This document shows positions 42,040-49,966 of a stretch of 64,000 nt of DNA, piece after piece. The position numbers were made by a program, and so were the translations under genes. Source of the stretch: an uncultured Alphaproteobacteria bacterium (lineage in GTDB: Bacteria; Pseudomonadota; Alphaproteobacteria; HIMB59; GCA-002718135); NCBI GenBank assembly GCA_902607435.1, contig CACLJX010000001.1, positions 215,289 through 279,288 on the forward strand, in the 5' to 3' direction. Below the pieces are notes generated by a model. That model had not been told where the DNA came from. It did no database searches and saw only the letters and a program-made list of their open reading frames with translations. Every line of letters starts with the position of its first letter. Position 1 is the stretch's first letter.

Positions 42040-42252
42040 TTATAACTTACAAATAAGTGAAAAAATATTCATCACAACAAAGGCTAAGATTTCTTCTTTT
42101 AATTTATTATAATCAATCCTAGAGGGGTTTATAATAGATATAGCTGTATCAACTAAATTTTTTGCTTCCTTGATTGATATTCCAATTTCTTCAGAAAGAT
42201 CTATTATTAGTATTGCATAAGACAATTTTTCTTTAATTATTTCTTTTTTCAT
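42040..42252 (-). CDS. Small unknown protein (70 residues) in the carboxylase operon
   Basis: No family is recognised. The protein is mostly alpha-helical by pattern (about 1-20, 27-42 and 48-70), lacks a signal peptide and ends in a hydrophobic helix with one cysteine. It is only 12 bases downstream of the biotin-carrier gene and eight bases upstream of the GST-like gene, all on the minus strand. That tight placement supports a real gene. A role as a small accessory subunit of the carboxylase is an inference. Confidence 0.55.
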   Translation of the reverse strand: MKKEIIKEKLSYAILIIDLSEEIGISIKEAKNLVDTAISIINPSRIDYNKLKEEILAFVVMNIFSLICKL

Positions 42253-42264
42253 CAGTTATTTTTT

Positions 42265-42483
42265 TTATTCAATTACAATAGCAATCGAACCGGGATCTAC
42301 TCCTTCTTGATCATTCACAATACTAACTTTAGTAACTTTCCCATCCACTGGAGAGTCATGGTTTACCTCTGTTTTCATAACTTCCATTATAAATAGTGTA
42401 TCACCTTTTTTTACCTGATCACCTTCCTTAACTAAAACTTTCCATATATTACCTGGCACAGTTGTTTTAACTTCTGTTGTCAT
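42265..42483 (-). CDS. Free-standing biotin carboxyl carrier protein
   Basis: The 72-residue protein is a minimal biotinyl domain. The biotin-accepting lysine is K37 in EVMKTEV, at the standard beta-turn. The flanking glycines GDQVKKGDTL and DGKVTKV match the biotinyl fold. It lacks the Pro/Ala-rich N-terminal extension of fatty-acid-synthesis AccB. It follows the AHS2 gene by 25 bases. It most likely carries carboxybiotin between the biotin carboxylase part of the 43640-46027 gene and an acceptor. Confidence 0.9.
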   Translation of the reverse strand: MTTEVKTTVPGNIWKVLVKEGDQVKKGDTLFIMEVMKTEVNHDSPVDGKVTKVSIVNDQEGVDPGSIAIVIE

Positions 42484-42508
42484 AATGTATATTTCATTTA
42501 TTAAATCA

Positions 42509-43636
42509 TTAATTAAAAAAACGAACTTTCATTTTTTCTAATCCTTTTTTTTCCATTAACCTATCTCTTATTTTTTCTTTTTCTTTTTCTTTTCCAAAAT
42601 CTTTAACTTCAATATGACCTATGTTTTTAGTTATGCTAGGTTTCTTTAATAAGTTTTTTTCTATAGACTCCTCTATACTTAATTCACTACATATAGAATT
42701 TTGTTCGTTTCTAAGTAACTGAGCTTCTTCGATTGAAACTTCTGTAAAATTAAAACCATCACCAGGTTTTGCTTGTCCAAGTTTCCAAAACGATGCTGAA
42801 GGAACTGTGTATGGGACAATAAACCCGCCCATACTTGGTCCATCATTCACTAATATAATTGGAGTTTGTCCAGCTAAATTAATAGCACCTACGGGATATC
42901 CTTGGTCGATAATATTTGAAGGGTTTGATCCATGTTCTAAACCTTTATGAGTTGCTTTTTTAGTAAAAGACCAATCTGGTCCATCCAATCTATATCCAGT
43001 TCTGTCACTTTTAGCTTGCAACTTCCATTTAGAGTTTAAAAACATTTTATGTCCTTTTTCATCAACCCAATCATCGTTTGGACCACGGACAACCTCTATA
43101 GTCCATTTTTTATTTGTTGACATTATTGGTATAGAACTTTTTTTTATTTTTCTGCCAGCAACTGATTTAGACTTACCTAGTGGAATTATTTGACCTTCTT
43201 GAATTGCTTTTCCTTCTATTCCTCCTACCCCAGCTTTATGAAAAGTTGATCTTGAACTTAGCCATGGCTCAGAAATGATACCACCAGAAAAAGCAATATA
43301 TGATCTAGCACCAATAGTAGCAAATTCCATTTCTAAAACTTGATTAGCTTTAACCTCTATACTTTCCCATAGGGGAATTGGATTCCCATCGAGTTTTGGT
43401 GACATATTAGCTCCTGTGATCGCAATAATTCTATTGTTCTTGAATTTGAGACTAGGACCCATAAATTGACATTCTAAAGCTGCAGCATCTTGTTTATTTT
43501 CTACTAAAACATTAGCAAGCCTAAACGACCAATTATCCATTGGACCTGATGGTGGAAAGCCTTGGTTTAAACTTCCAATTCTACCTGGATAATCTTGTAT
43601 TGAAGTTTCCAAGCCTTTTTTAATAACTTCTACCAT
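42509..43636 (-). CDS. AHS2-domain carboxyltransferase / 5-oxoprolinase subunit C-like
   Basis: The protein is 375 residues. It belongs to the KipA/PxpC (AHS2) family, whose members form the carboxyltransferase half of urea carboxylase or subunit C of bacterial 5-oxoprolinase. The N-terminal TSIQDYPGR and FPPSGPMDNWSFRLANVLV run (about residues 11-46) is close to the urea carboxylase version of the domain. The C-terminal segment beyond residue 300 is lineage-specific and Lys/Glu rich. It starts four bases after the upstream BC-AHS1 gene. Confidence 0.82.
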   Translation of the reverse strand: MVEVIKKGLETSIQDYPGRIGSLNQGFPPSGPMDNWSFRLANVLVENKQDAAALECQFMGPSLKFKNNRIIAITGANMSPKLDGNPIPLWESIEVKANQVLEMEFATIGARSYIAFSGGIISEPWLSSRSTFHKAGVGGIEGKAIQEGQIIPLGKSKSVAGRKIKKSSIPIMSTNKKWTIEVVRGPNDDWVDEKGHKMFLNSKWKLQAKSDRTGYRLDGPDWSFTKKATHKGLEHGSNPSNIIDQGYPVGAINLAGQTPIILVNDGPSMGGFIVPYTVPSASFWKLGQAKPGDGFNFTEVSIEEAQLLRNEQNSICSELSIEESIEKNLLKKPSITKNIGHIEVKDFGKEKEKEKIRDRLMEKKGLEKMKVRFFN

Positions 43637-43639
43637 ATA

Positions 43640-46027
43640 TTAAAACCTCTTTGTTTTATCTATTGTAGATAGCCATTTTTTATAATTTTTTACTGAGAAT
43701 TTTTGATATTCAATAATGTTATAATCATAAGTTCCGTCTTCTACTTTCTGCGATACATGTTCAAATTCTTCATATGTTGTGGGAACAAATTTTACTCTAT
43801 CCCCTGGTTTAAAAAGACATATGTTTTTTTCAAATACAGGAAAACTTTTTTTTGTATCCCAGATTGGAACAGGAATAATACCAAAAATTTGATAACCACC
43901 AGGTAATCTGTCTGGGTATATAGAAGTAGAAGAACCACCCATTCCTACCGTTCCTTTTGGAGTCCATGTTCTTGGTGGATTGTATTTAGGAACTGTAAGT
44001 TTGCATCTCGGATCAAGAGCCATCATAAAAGGAAGACCAGGCCAAAAACCTATAGCCGCAACCCAATATTCTGTTCCAGAATGCACTCTTACAAATTGAT
44101 CAGTACTGTCAAGATTGTTTACTTCTGTAATAAGCTCTGGATCTGATTTCTTTTTTACAATTTTGTTCGAATAATCTTCAATGCATTCTTTTGTCCACTT
44201 ATCTAGATAAACTGTAGGAAAAGAAAAAATTCTACTATTAATTTCTATATCATCAGTTGGGCCTAAAGAATCTATAAGCGATTTCATCTCATTCTTTAAG
44301 TCATTAAATTTTATTTCTTCTGGTTCATAATGCACTAACATTGAGGCAAAACAGGGTGCCGTTTCATATACGCCTTTGACTTTATGATCCTGTATTGCTT
44401 GAGCTAGATTTTGTGCAGTAAAATTAAGCTCAAGATCCATTACATTACCGAATTCAATCAGCATATATTTATCACCGCCTGGTAGAAACTTAGGTTTATC
44501 ATAAATTTCTCCAGTGATTGGTGGAACAGAAGTGGCAGAAGTTCCTTCTTTTTGTTTAGATTTTTTCTTAATAGTTGGTGTTGCTTGTGGGAGCGGAATA
44601 TTAGCTTTTTCTTTTCGAAGCTTTTCTGTGGCCTCTTTATCAACCTTAAGAGATTTAATCTTTTCTTTTTTTTCCAAAAGAAAATCTAAATTATTTTCAA
44701 CAAACTTTGTATTAAAATTAGCTTCTAGAAAAAGTTTGTTTTCCAGTACTGTTAACAAAAAAGATTTGTTTGAACTTATTCCTTCAATTTCAATTTCATT
44801 AAGTAATTGAATCATATTATTAATTGAATCATTTCTATTTTCACCTCGAGTTATCACTTTTGCTATCATGGGGTCATAATAGAAAGAAATTTCATCGCCC
44901 TCATCCACACCAATATCCAATCTGTCATTACTTGTTAGTTTGGGAATTGATAATTTTGAAATTTTTCCAGGGGAAGGAAGGAAATTTTTTGAGGGATCCT
45001 CAGCATAAAGCCTACATTCGATTGCATGTCCAGAGCGAAGTATTTTATTTTGCTGCATTGTGTAATCATTTATCTTTAATGCAAATTTAATCTGCATTTC
45101 AATCAGATCCAAACCGGTAATTTGTTCTGTCACAGGATGTTCAACTTGAATTCTTGTATTCATTTCAAGAAAATAAAATTTCTTGTTATCAACATCATAA
45201 ACGAATTCCACAGTTCCAGCGCCTTCATATTTTTGATTGGAAGCAAAATTTACAGCAAATTCAGACATTTGATTGATCGTTTCTCTCTCAATATTAGGTG
45301 CTGGGCTCTCTTCAATTATTTTTTGAAAGCGTCTTTGCAGTGAGCAGTCTCTCTCATACAAATGTATAGCTTTTTTTTCGCCATAACCAAAAATTTGTAT
45401 TTCAATGTGCCTAGCATTAGCAATATATTTTTCTAAAAAAATATCACTGTTTCCAAAAGCTTTTCCTGCTAAATTTTTTGTTTTTTCTATTACTTCTTTT
45501 AATTGATTATAGTCCTTTGCGACTTGCATTCCAATACCACCACCGCCTGCACTTGCTTTAACTAGAATTGGAAAACCTATTGTTTTGCATTTTTCTTCTA
45601 AATCTTCTTCTTCTAATTCATTTTTATTTATTCCAGGACAAATAGGGACACCACTTTCTTCAGCAAGTGTCCTTGCTGTTTCTTTGTTTCCCATCGAGAT
45701 TATTGTTTCAGGTGTTGGCCCTATCCAAACTATGCCTGAGTCTATAATTTTTTTTGCAAATTGATCATTTTCAGCAAGAAAACCATAACCCGGGTGAATA
45801 GCATCAGCATTTGTTTTCAAAGCAGCATCTAAAATATTTTTTGTCGAAAGGTAACTTTCCTTAGCTTTAGAAGGTCCTATGTATATTTCTTCATTTGCTA
45901 ATCGTACATGTTTGCTATTTTTGTCAATATCAGAATAAACAGCAATAGAGTGAATATTTAATTTTTTGCAGCATTCTATGATTCTACAAGCGATTTCGCC
46001 TCGATTGGCAATTAATATTCTTTTCAT
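43640..46027 (-). CDS. Biotin carboxylase fused to an AHS1 domain
   Basis: The protein is 795 residues. Residues 1-450 are a complete biotin carboxylase of ATP-grasp fold: IANRGEIACRII at 6-17, the glycine loop SAGGGGIGM at 159-167, and EMNTRIQVEHP at 288-298. A charged linker (about 451-505) follows. Residues 510-795 are an AHS1 (PxpB/KipI) domain that ends with the FSVKNYKKWL pattern found in urea carboxylases. Free-standing carboxylases of this type are normally about 450 residues. The fusion puts the parts of a urea carboxylase in two genes plus a separate carrier. The substrate is unknown. Confidence 0.88.
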   Translation of the reverse strand: MKRILIANRGEIACRIIECCKKLNIHSIAVYSDIDKNSKHVRLANEEIYIGPSKAKESYLSTKNILDAALKTNADAIHPGYGFLAENDQFAKKIIDSGIVWIGPTPETIISMGNKETARTLAEESGVPICPGINKNELEEEDLEEKCKTIGFPILVKASAGGGGIGMQVAKDYNQLKEVIEKTKNLAGKAFGNSDIFLEKYIANARHIEIQIFGYGEKKAIHLYERDCSLQRRFQKIIEESPAPNIERETINQMSEFAVNFASNQKYEGAGTVEFVYDVDNKKFYFLEMNTRIQVEHPVTEQITGLDLIEMQIKFALKINDYTMQQNKILRSGHAIECRLYAEDPSKNFLPSPGKISKLSIPKLTSNDRLDIGVDEGDEISFYYDPMIAKVITRGENRNDSINNMIQLLNEIEIEGISSNKSFLLTVLENKLFLEANFNTKFVENNLDFLLEKKEKIKSLKVDKEATEKLRKEKANIPLPQATPTIKKKSKQKEGTSATSVPPITGEIYDKPKFLPGGDKYMLIEFGNVMDLELNFTAQNLAQAIQDHKVKGVYETAPCFASMLVHYEPEEIKFNDLKNEMKSLIDSLGPTDDIEINSRIFSFPTVYLDKWTKECIEDYSNKIVKKKSDPELITEVNNLDSTDQFVRVHSGTEYWVAAIGFWPGLPFMMALDPRCKLTVPKYNPPRTWTPKGTVGMGGSSTSIYPDRLPGGYQIFGIIPVPIWDTKKSFPVFEKNICLFKPGDRVKFVPTTYEEFEHVSQKVEDGTYDYNIIEYQKFSVKNYKKWLSTIDKTKRF

Positions 46028-46035
46028 TTGATTCG

Positions 46036-46749
46036 TTACTTAATCGCTTTGTTTAAATTTTGAATAATTTCAATAGCATTTGGAGTATCAGAATGAACAC
46101 AAATAGTATCACATCCAACAACTGTATCTGTCCCACCTGTGTTCTTAACTTTATTTTCCGAAATTGCTCTCAGACATCTTTCTACAGCTAATTTAGTATC
46201 ATAGGGTTTGTTCTTCCCTTTAGAAATAATCAATTTACCTTCAGAATCATAATCCAAGTCAGCATAAAATTCTGCAATAAAGTCAAGATTTCTTTCTTTG
46301 TAAACTTTCTCATGAAATGTATTAACCATTCCAAAAATACTTACATTAAAAACTGCAACAGCATCCGCGATTGCGTGTGCAACCCCTTCATCTTTTGAAG
46401 CCATGCCATATAAGGCTCCATGAGGTTTGATATGGTTAAGAGGCATCCCTAGTTCATCTAAAAATGATTTAAGAGCACCCACTTGGTACATAATTAAATT
46501 TTTTAATTCATGTCTTTGTAATTTCATTTCTCTTCTTCCAAAACCCTGTAAGTCAGGCAAAGAAGGATGCGCTCCCACCTTCACATTATTTTTTTTTGCT
46601 AACTCTACTGTTTTGCGCATATGATTTGGATCTGAGGCATGAAAGCCACAAGCTACATTAGCTATATCTATTAAAGGCATAATTTCTTCATCATTTCCTG
46701 CAGAATATATGCTAAAGCTTTCCCCCATATCGCAGTTTATGTCAGTCAT
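46036..46749 (-). CDS. pxpA: LamB/YcsF family protein (5-oxoprolinase subunit A)
   Basis: The product is 237 residues, slightly below the common 250. Hallmarks are DINCDMGES at 3-11, VACGFHASDPNHM, the GAHPSLPDLQGFGRR block near 57-71 and VKPHGALY-like IKPHGALYG. PxpA acts with PxpB and PxpC to open 5-oxoproline to glutamate using ATP in characterised bacteria. Here its partners are of urea-carboxylase type. It is the first gene of the minus-strand operon and is divergent from the ABC importer genes across a 193-base region. Confidence 0.85.
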   Translation of the reverse strand: MTDINCDMGESFSIYSAGNDEEIMPLIDIANVACGFHASDPNHMRKTVELAKKNNVKVGAHPSLPDLQGFGRREMKLQRHELKNLIMYQVGALKSFLDELGMPLNHIKPHGALYGMASKDEGVAHAIADAVAVFNVSIFGMVNTFHEKVYKERNLDFIAEFYADLDYDSEGKLIISKGKNKPYDTKLAVERCLRAISENKVKNTGGTDTVVGCDTICVHSDTPNAIEIIQNLNKAIK

Positions 46750-46883
46750 TTAAAATTCCTATAAAATCTTTTAATTTAGTTAATTTTTGCTATATTTTAA
46801 AATTAATTCAATTCTTTAATTTAGTATTAGCCCACATTTTGTACCATAATAAGAAACAATAATACTGCATAACCGAACAATAT

Positions 46884-46913
46884 TTGATAGAATTTACTAA
46901 TTATTTCTAAAAT
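46884..46913 (+). promoter_or_regulatory. Promoter upstream of the ABC-importer genes
   Basis: The 193-base gap between pxpA and the binding-protein gene contains TTGATA (46884-46889), 18 bases, then TAAAAT (46908-46913). A transcript from here would have a leader of about 22 bases. A strong AGGAGGG ribosome-binding site is at 46933-46939, before the ATG at 46943. No operator palindrome is obvious. Confidence 0.5.
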
Positions 46914-46942
46914 TTTAGTAAAATTTTTTAATAGGAGGGATA

Positions 46943-48145
46943 ATGAAAATAATTAAACTTTTAATCGCTTTTTTTGCTGCGTATTTTGTTACTCTTGTTA
47001 GTAATGTTTATGCACAAGAATTGTGCGAAGAATGTTTAGCTAATGTTCCTGAAGACATGCGAGATTATGTTTACAACATGGACTACATGGATAAGGATCA
47101 ACCTTTGGGACCTACAGTCATGAGAGACTGGAAGAGCCCAAGCAAGCCGCCTTGGACGATTGGTTATGCTAGCACATATGCTGGTAATACTTGGCGTAAA
47201 GGTGCAATGGAGCGTTTAATGGAAGTTGTACTTCCAAAATGGAGAGCGCTTGGTATGGTTGATGATATTCTAATTACTCAATCTAATTTAGATGATTCTT
47301 TGCAGATTCAACAAATGAGACAAATGATTGATGGAGGTGTAGTTGATGCCATTATTATCTGCTGTTCAAACTTAACAGCACTTAATAAAACAATTGAATA
47401 TGGTTGGAGTAAAGGTATCCCGACACTTTCTTTTACAGGTTTCACAACCTCGCCAGTTTCAATCAATACATCAGTTAATTACCGACTAGTTGGTGTTTAT
47501 ATTGGTACATGGCTGGCAGAACTAATTGGTGAAAAAGGAAATGTAGTAGTCATGGATGGAATTCCTGGTTATTCTGCATCTGACCAACAGAGTGATGGAA
47601 TGCTAGCAGGTTTAGCAATGTATCCTGACATAACAGTTGTTGGACATTTAGCTCATAACTGGACATCGCAAGTTGCACAGAAAGAGCTGTCGACATGGCT
47701 TGCATCTCACCCTGAAGAAATACATGGTATTGCTGTTCAATCTTCAGGCGAGACTGGAACTTTACAAGCATTACTTCAGTCTGGACGTGATCCAATTCCG
47801 CCAATTGCATTAGGTGGAGAACTTGGTGCATTATGTTATTGGAGACAAAACCCTGATTATATTGATGAAGCAATTTATGCATGGCCTCCGGGCGATGAAA
47901 TTCAATTGGGTTTTGAGGTTATGATGCGTACACTTCAAGGTCAGGGACCAAAGATTCAATCAATATTGGTTGGTCCTGCAACAAAGAGTTTTGATGATAT
48001 CGCAGCAGTTTTAGATGAAGATTGTGATAGAAACTCTACGGGTTGGGATAATCCTGGACTTGAAAATTGGGCACCATCATCGTATGTAGATGCTTTCTTT
48101 GAAAGACCAGCTGATCCTACAAAATACGATCCAAGCTCACATTAA
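46943..48145 (+). CDS. Periplasmic substrate-binding protein of a CUT2-type ABC importer
   Basis: The product is 400 residues. A signal peptide (about 1-24, MKIIKLLIAF... ending NVYAQ) targets it to the periplasm. The mature protein is a type I periplasmic-binding fold (RbsB/LacI-like), with the family pattern IDGGVVDAIIICC near residue 133 and KGIPTLSFTGF near 156. Two extra features are the N-terminal Cys pair ELCEECL and a C-terminal tail (residues about 355-400) with DEDCDRN. It has the strongest ribosome-binding site of the gene set. The ligand cannot be inferred; sugars are typical of this family. Confidence 0.88.
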   Translation: MKIIKLLIAFFAAYFVTLVSNVYAQELCEECLANVPEDMRDYVYNMDYMDKDQPLGPTVMRDWKSPSKPPWTIGYASTYAGNTWRKGAMERLMEVVLPKWRALGMVDDILITQSNLDDSLQIQQMRQMIDGGVVDAIIICCSNLTALNKTIEYGWSKGIPTLSFTGFTTSPVSINTSVNYRLVGVYIGTWLAELIGEKGNVVVMDGIPGYSASDQQSDGMLAGLAMYPDITVVGHLAHNWTSQVAQKELSTWLASHPEEIHGIAVQSSGETGTLQALLQSGRDPIPPIALGGELGALCYWRQNPDYIDEAIYAWPPGDEIQLGFEVMMRTLQGQGPKIQSILVGPATKSFDDIAAVLDEDCDRNSTGWDNPGLENWAPSSYVDAFFERPADPTKYDPSSH

Positions 48146-48163
48146 TCCTTCATACGGATTAAT
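48141..48163 (+). repeat. Hairpin over the binding-protein stop and the ATPase start
   Basis: ATTAATCC (48141-48148) pairs fully with GGATTAAT (48156-48163) around a seven-base loop. The left arm contains the stop of the binding-protein gene. The right arm ends two bases before the ATPase ATG and takes up its possible ribosome-binding site. This fits either 3'-end protection of the binding-protein mRNA or lowered translation of the ATPase. Confidence 0.65.
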
Positions 48164-48165
48164 TA

Positions 48166-49935
48166 ATGAGTGAAAGTGAAAATATAATCGATAACACCTC
48201 TAAAAATGAGGTGTTATCAAATACAAAACAATCTGGTGTCGGCGATATATACGTCCAAGATGTTCACAAATCTTTTGGTGTTACTAAAGCATTAGATGGA
48301 GTGAATTTTAGTGCAAATTTTGGTGAGATTCATGCCATTGTTGGCCCCAATGGCTGTGGGAAAAGCACTCTTGCTAAAGTACTTTCAGGAGTCTTGCCAA
48401 TTGATAAAGGCAAAGTTTCTGTTTTGGGACACTTCCCTACTTCTCCGGTGATGGCACGTGATTTAGGGATTGCTACAGTCTTTCAGGAAGTAATGATAGC
48501 CGATGAAGCTTCTGTCGTGGACAACTTATTTATCGGCTCTGATGATTTTTGGTATAAATCTTTAACACATAGAGAAAAAATCAAAAAAGCTGAAGAGCTA
48601 ATGGAGGATCTCGTAGGTGAGTATATAGATCCAAATACACTAGCAATTAATTTATCTTTGCCAATTAAAGCATGGATTACAATTGGAAGAGCATTTTTGC
48701 GAGATAATACAAAAGTGTTAATTCTTGATGAGTCCTCAGCTGCACTTGATTTTGATTCAACAGAAAGATTGTTTAAAAAAATGAGAGAATTTCGTGATAG
48801 TGGCATGGCTGTATTTATTGTTACTCATCGAATAGCAGAATTAATACGTATAAGTGATAAAGCAACAGTCATGAGAGACGGTGTTGATGTCGGTGTTCTG
48901 GACAAAAATGATCTTAATGAAAAAAATTTATTAAGTTTGATGACAGGAAAAGTTGTATCTGGAGAAAAATCTAAAGACGTTGCTCTACAGACAAAGAGTG
49001 ATAAGGTTGTAATAAGAGCCAAAGATTTAGTTGTCTGGCCAGAAAGTGTGCCTGTAAATTTAGAAATACATAGAGGGGAAATTATAGGTGTTACAGGATT
49101 GGATGGCAATGGTCATGACGATTTTGTTAAAATTTTAGCAGGTGTTCAAGAATCTCATGGGGGAACAACAGAAGTCTTAAATATCAATGACAAATTTGTA
49201 AAATATAACACCTTAATGGAAGCAAAAGAACTCGGAATTTCTTTTGTATCAGGTGATCGTAAAAAAGAAGGAATACTGCCTAATCTAAGTATTTATGAGA
49301 ATATGGTGATACCCCTTTACCGCACAACAAGCAGGGCTGGTTTTTTAGGATTTATTAATTGGTTAGAGTTAAACGGTGTGTATGAGTGGGAATTGGATAG
49401 ATTAAATATTAAAACTGGTTTTAAATCTGATTTGGTTACTTCACTGAGCGGAGGTAATCAGCAAAAGGTTATGATAGCAAGGTCTTTTGGTCAACATCCG
49501 AAAATATTGATTCTCAACGATCCAGCAAGAGGTATTGATGTTAATACAAAAACGGATTTGTATCTTCACTTAAGAAAATATGTTGAAGAAGGTAATTCAG
49601 TTGTTTTTTTATCGAGCGAACTAGAAGAATTTATCGGGCTTTGTCCAAAAGTAATAGTGTTTAGACACGGGTCTGTATTTGATATTTTCGAAAATGAAAA
49701 AGTTAATGCTGATACTTTGCTTCAAGGTATGTTTGGTCAAACCCAAGGCTTAGGCTCAACTAGTGTTAGCAAATCAAATAATACAAGCATTTCAGAAAAA
49801 TTAAATGATACCAATACTAATTTAAGAAATGTAGATGCCTCGGATAAAAAAATTATAAAAATTGTAGATTTTGATAAAGAAAAAAAATTGAGAGAAGAGA
49901 ACATACTAAAGAAAATAAAAGTAAAATCTTTTTAA
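48166..49935 (+). CDS. Double ABC ATPase of a CUT2-type importer (RbsA/MglA-like)
   Basis: The 589-residue protein has two ABC domains. The first (about 25-265) has Walker A GPNGCGKST at 60-68, Q107, and Walker B with D188 and E189. Its signature segment is LSLPIKAW at 163-170 instead of an LSGGQ-like sequence. The second domain (about 280-525) has a degenerate Walker A (GLDGNGHDD at 311-319) as usual for the family, an intact LSGG at 427-430 and Walker B replaced by N451, D452. A linker and a tail (from residue 540) follow; the last 27 residues match the end of the next gene product. Only the ATG at 48166 gives a plausible start. Confidence 0.88.
   Translation: MSESENIIDNTSKNEVLSNTKQSGVGDIYVQDVHKSFGVTKALDGVNFSANFGEIHAIVGPNGCGKSTLAKVLSGVLPIDKGKVSVLGHFPTSPVMARDLGIATVFQEVMIADEASVVDNLFIGSDDFWYKSLTHREKIKKAEELMEDLVGEYIDPNTLAINLSLPIKAWITIGRAFLRDNTKVLILDESSAALDFDSTERLFKKMREFRDSGMAVFIVTHRIAELIRISDKATVMRDGVDVGVLDKNDLNEKNLLSLMTGKVVSGEKSKDVALQTKSDKVVIRAKDLVVWPESVPVNLEIHRGEIIGVTGLDGNGHDDFVKILAGVQESHGGTTEVLNINDKFVKYNTLMEAKELGISFVSGDRKKEGILPNLSIYENMVIPLYRTTSRAGFLGFINWLELNGVYEWELDRLNIKTGFKSDLVTSLSGGNQQKVMIARSFGQHPKILILNDPARGIDVNTKTDLYLHLRKYVEEGNSVVFLSSELEEFIGLCPKVIVFRHGSVFDIFENEKVNADTLLQGMFGQTQGLGSTSVSKSNNTSISEKLNDTNTNLRNVDASDKKIIKIVDFDKEKKLREENILKKIKVKSF
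48190..48218 (+). repeat. Hairpin inside the start of the ATPase gene
   Basis: GATAACACCTC (48190-48200) pairs perfectly over 11 bases with GAGGTGTTATC (48208-48218) around the loop TAAAAAT. It starts 24 bases after the ATPase ATG and encodes part of the poorly conserved N-terminus. No T-run follows. Along with the hairpin at 48141-48163 it forms two consecutive stem-loops at the boundary. Confidence 0.7.
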
Positions 49936-49966
49936 AGACGTGAGTGCAGATAGGAGAAAATATTAA

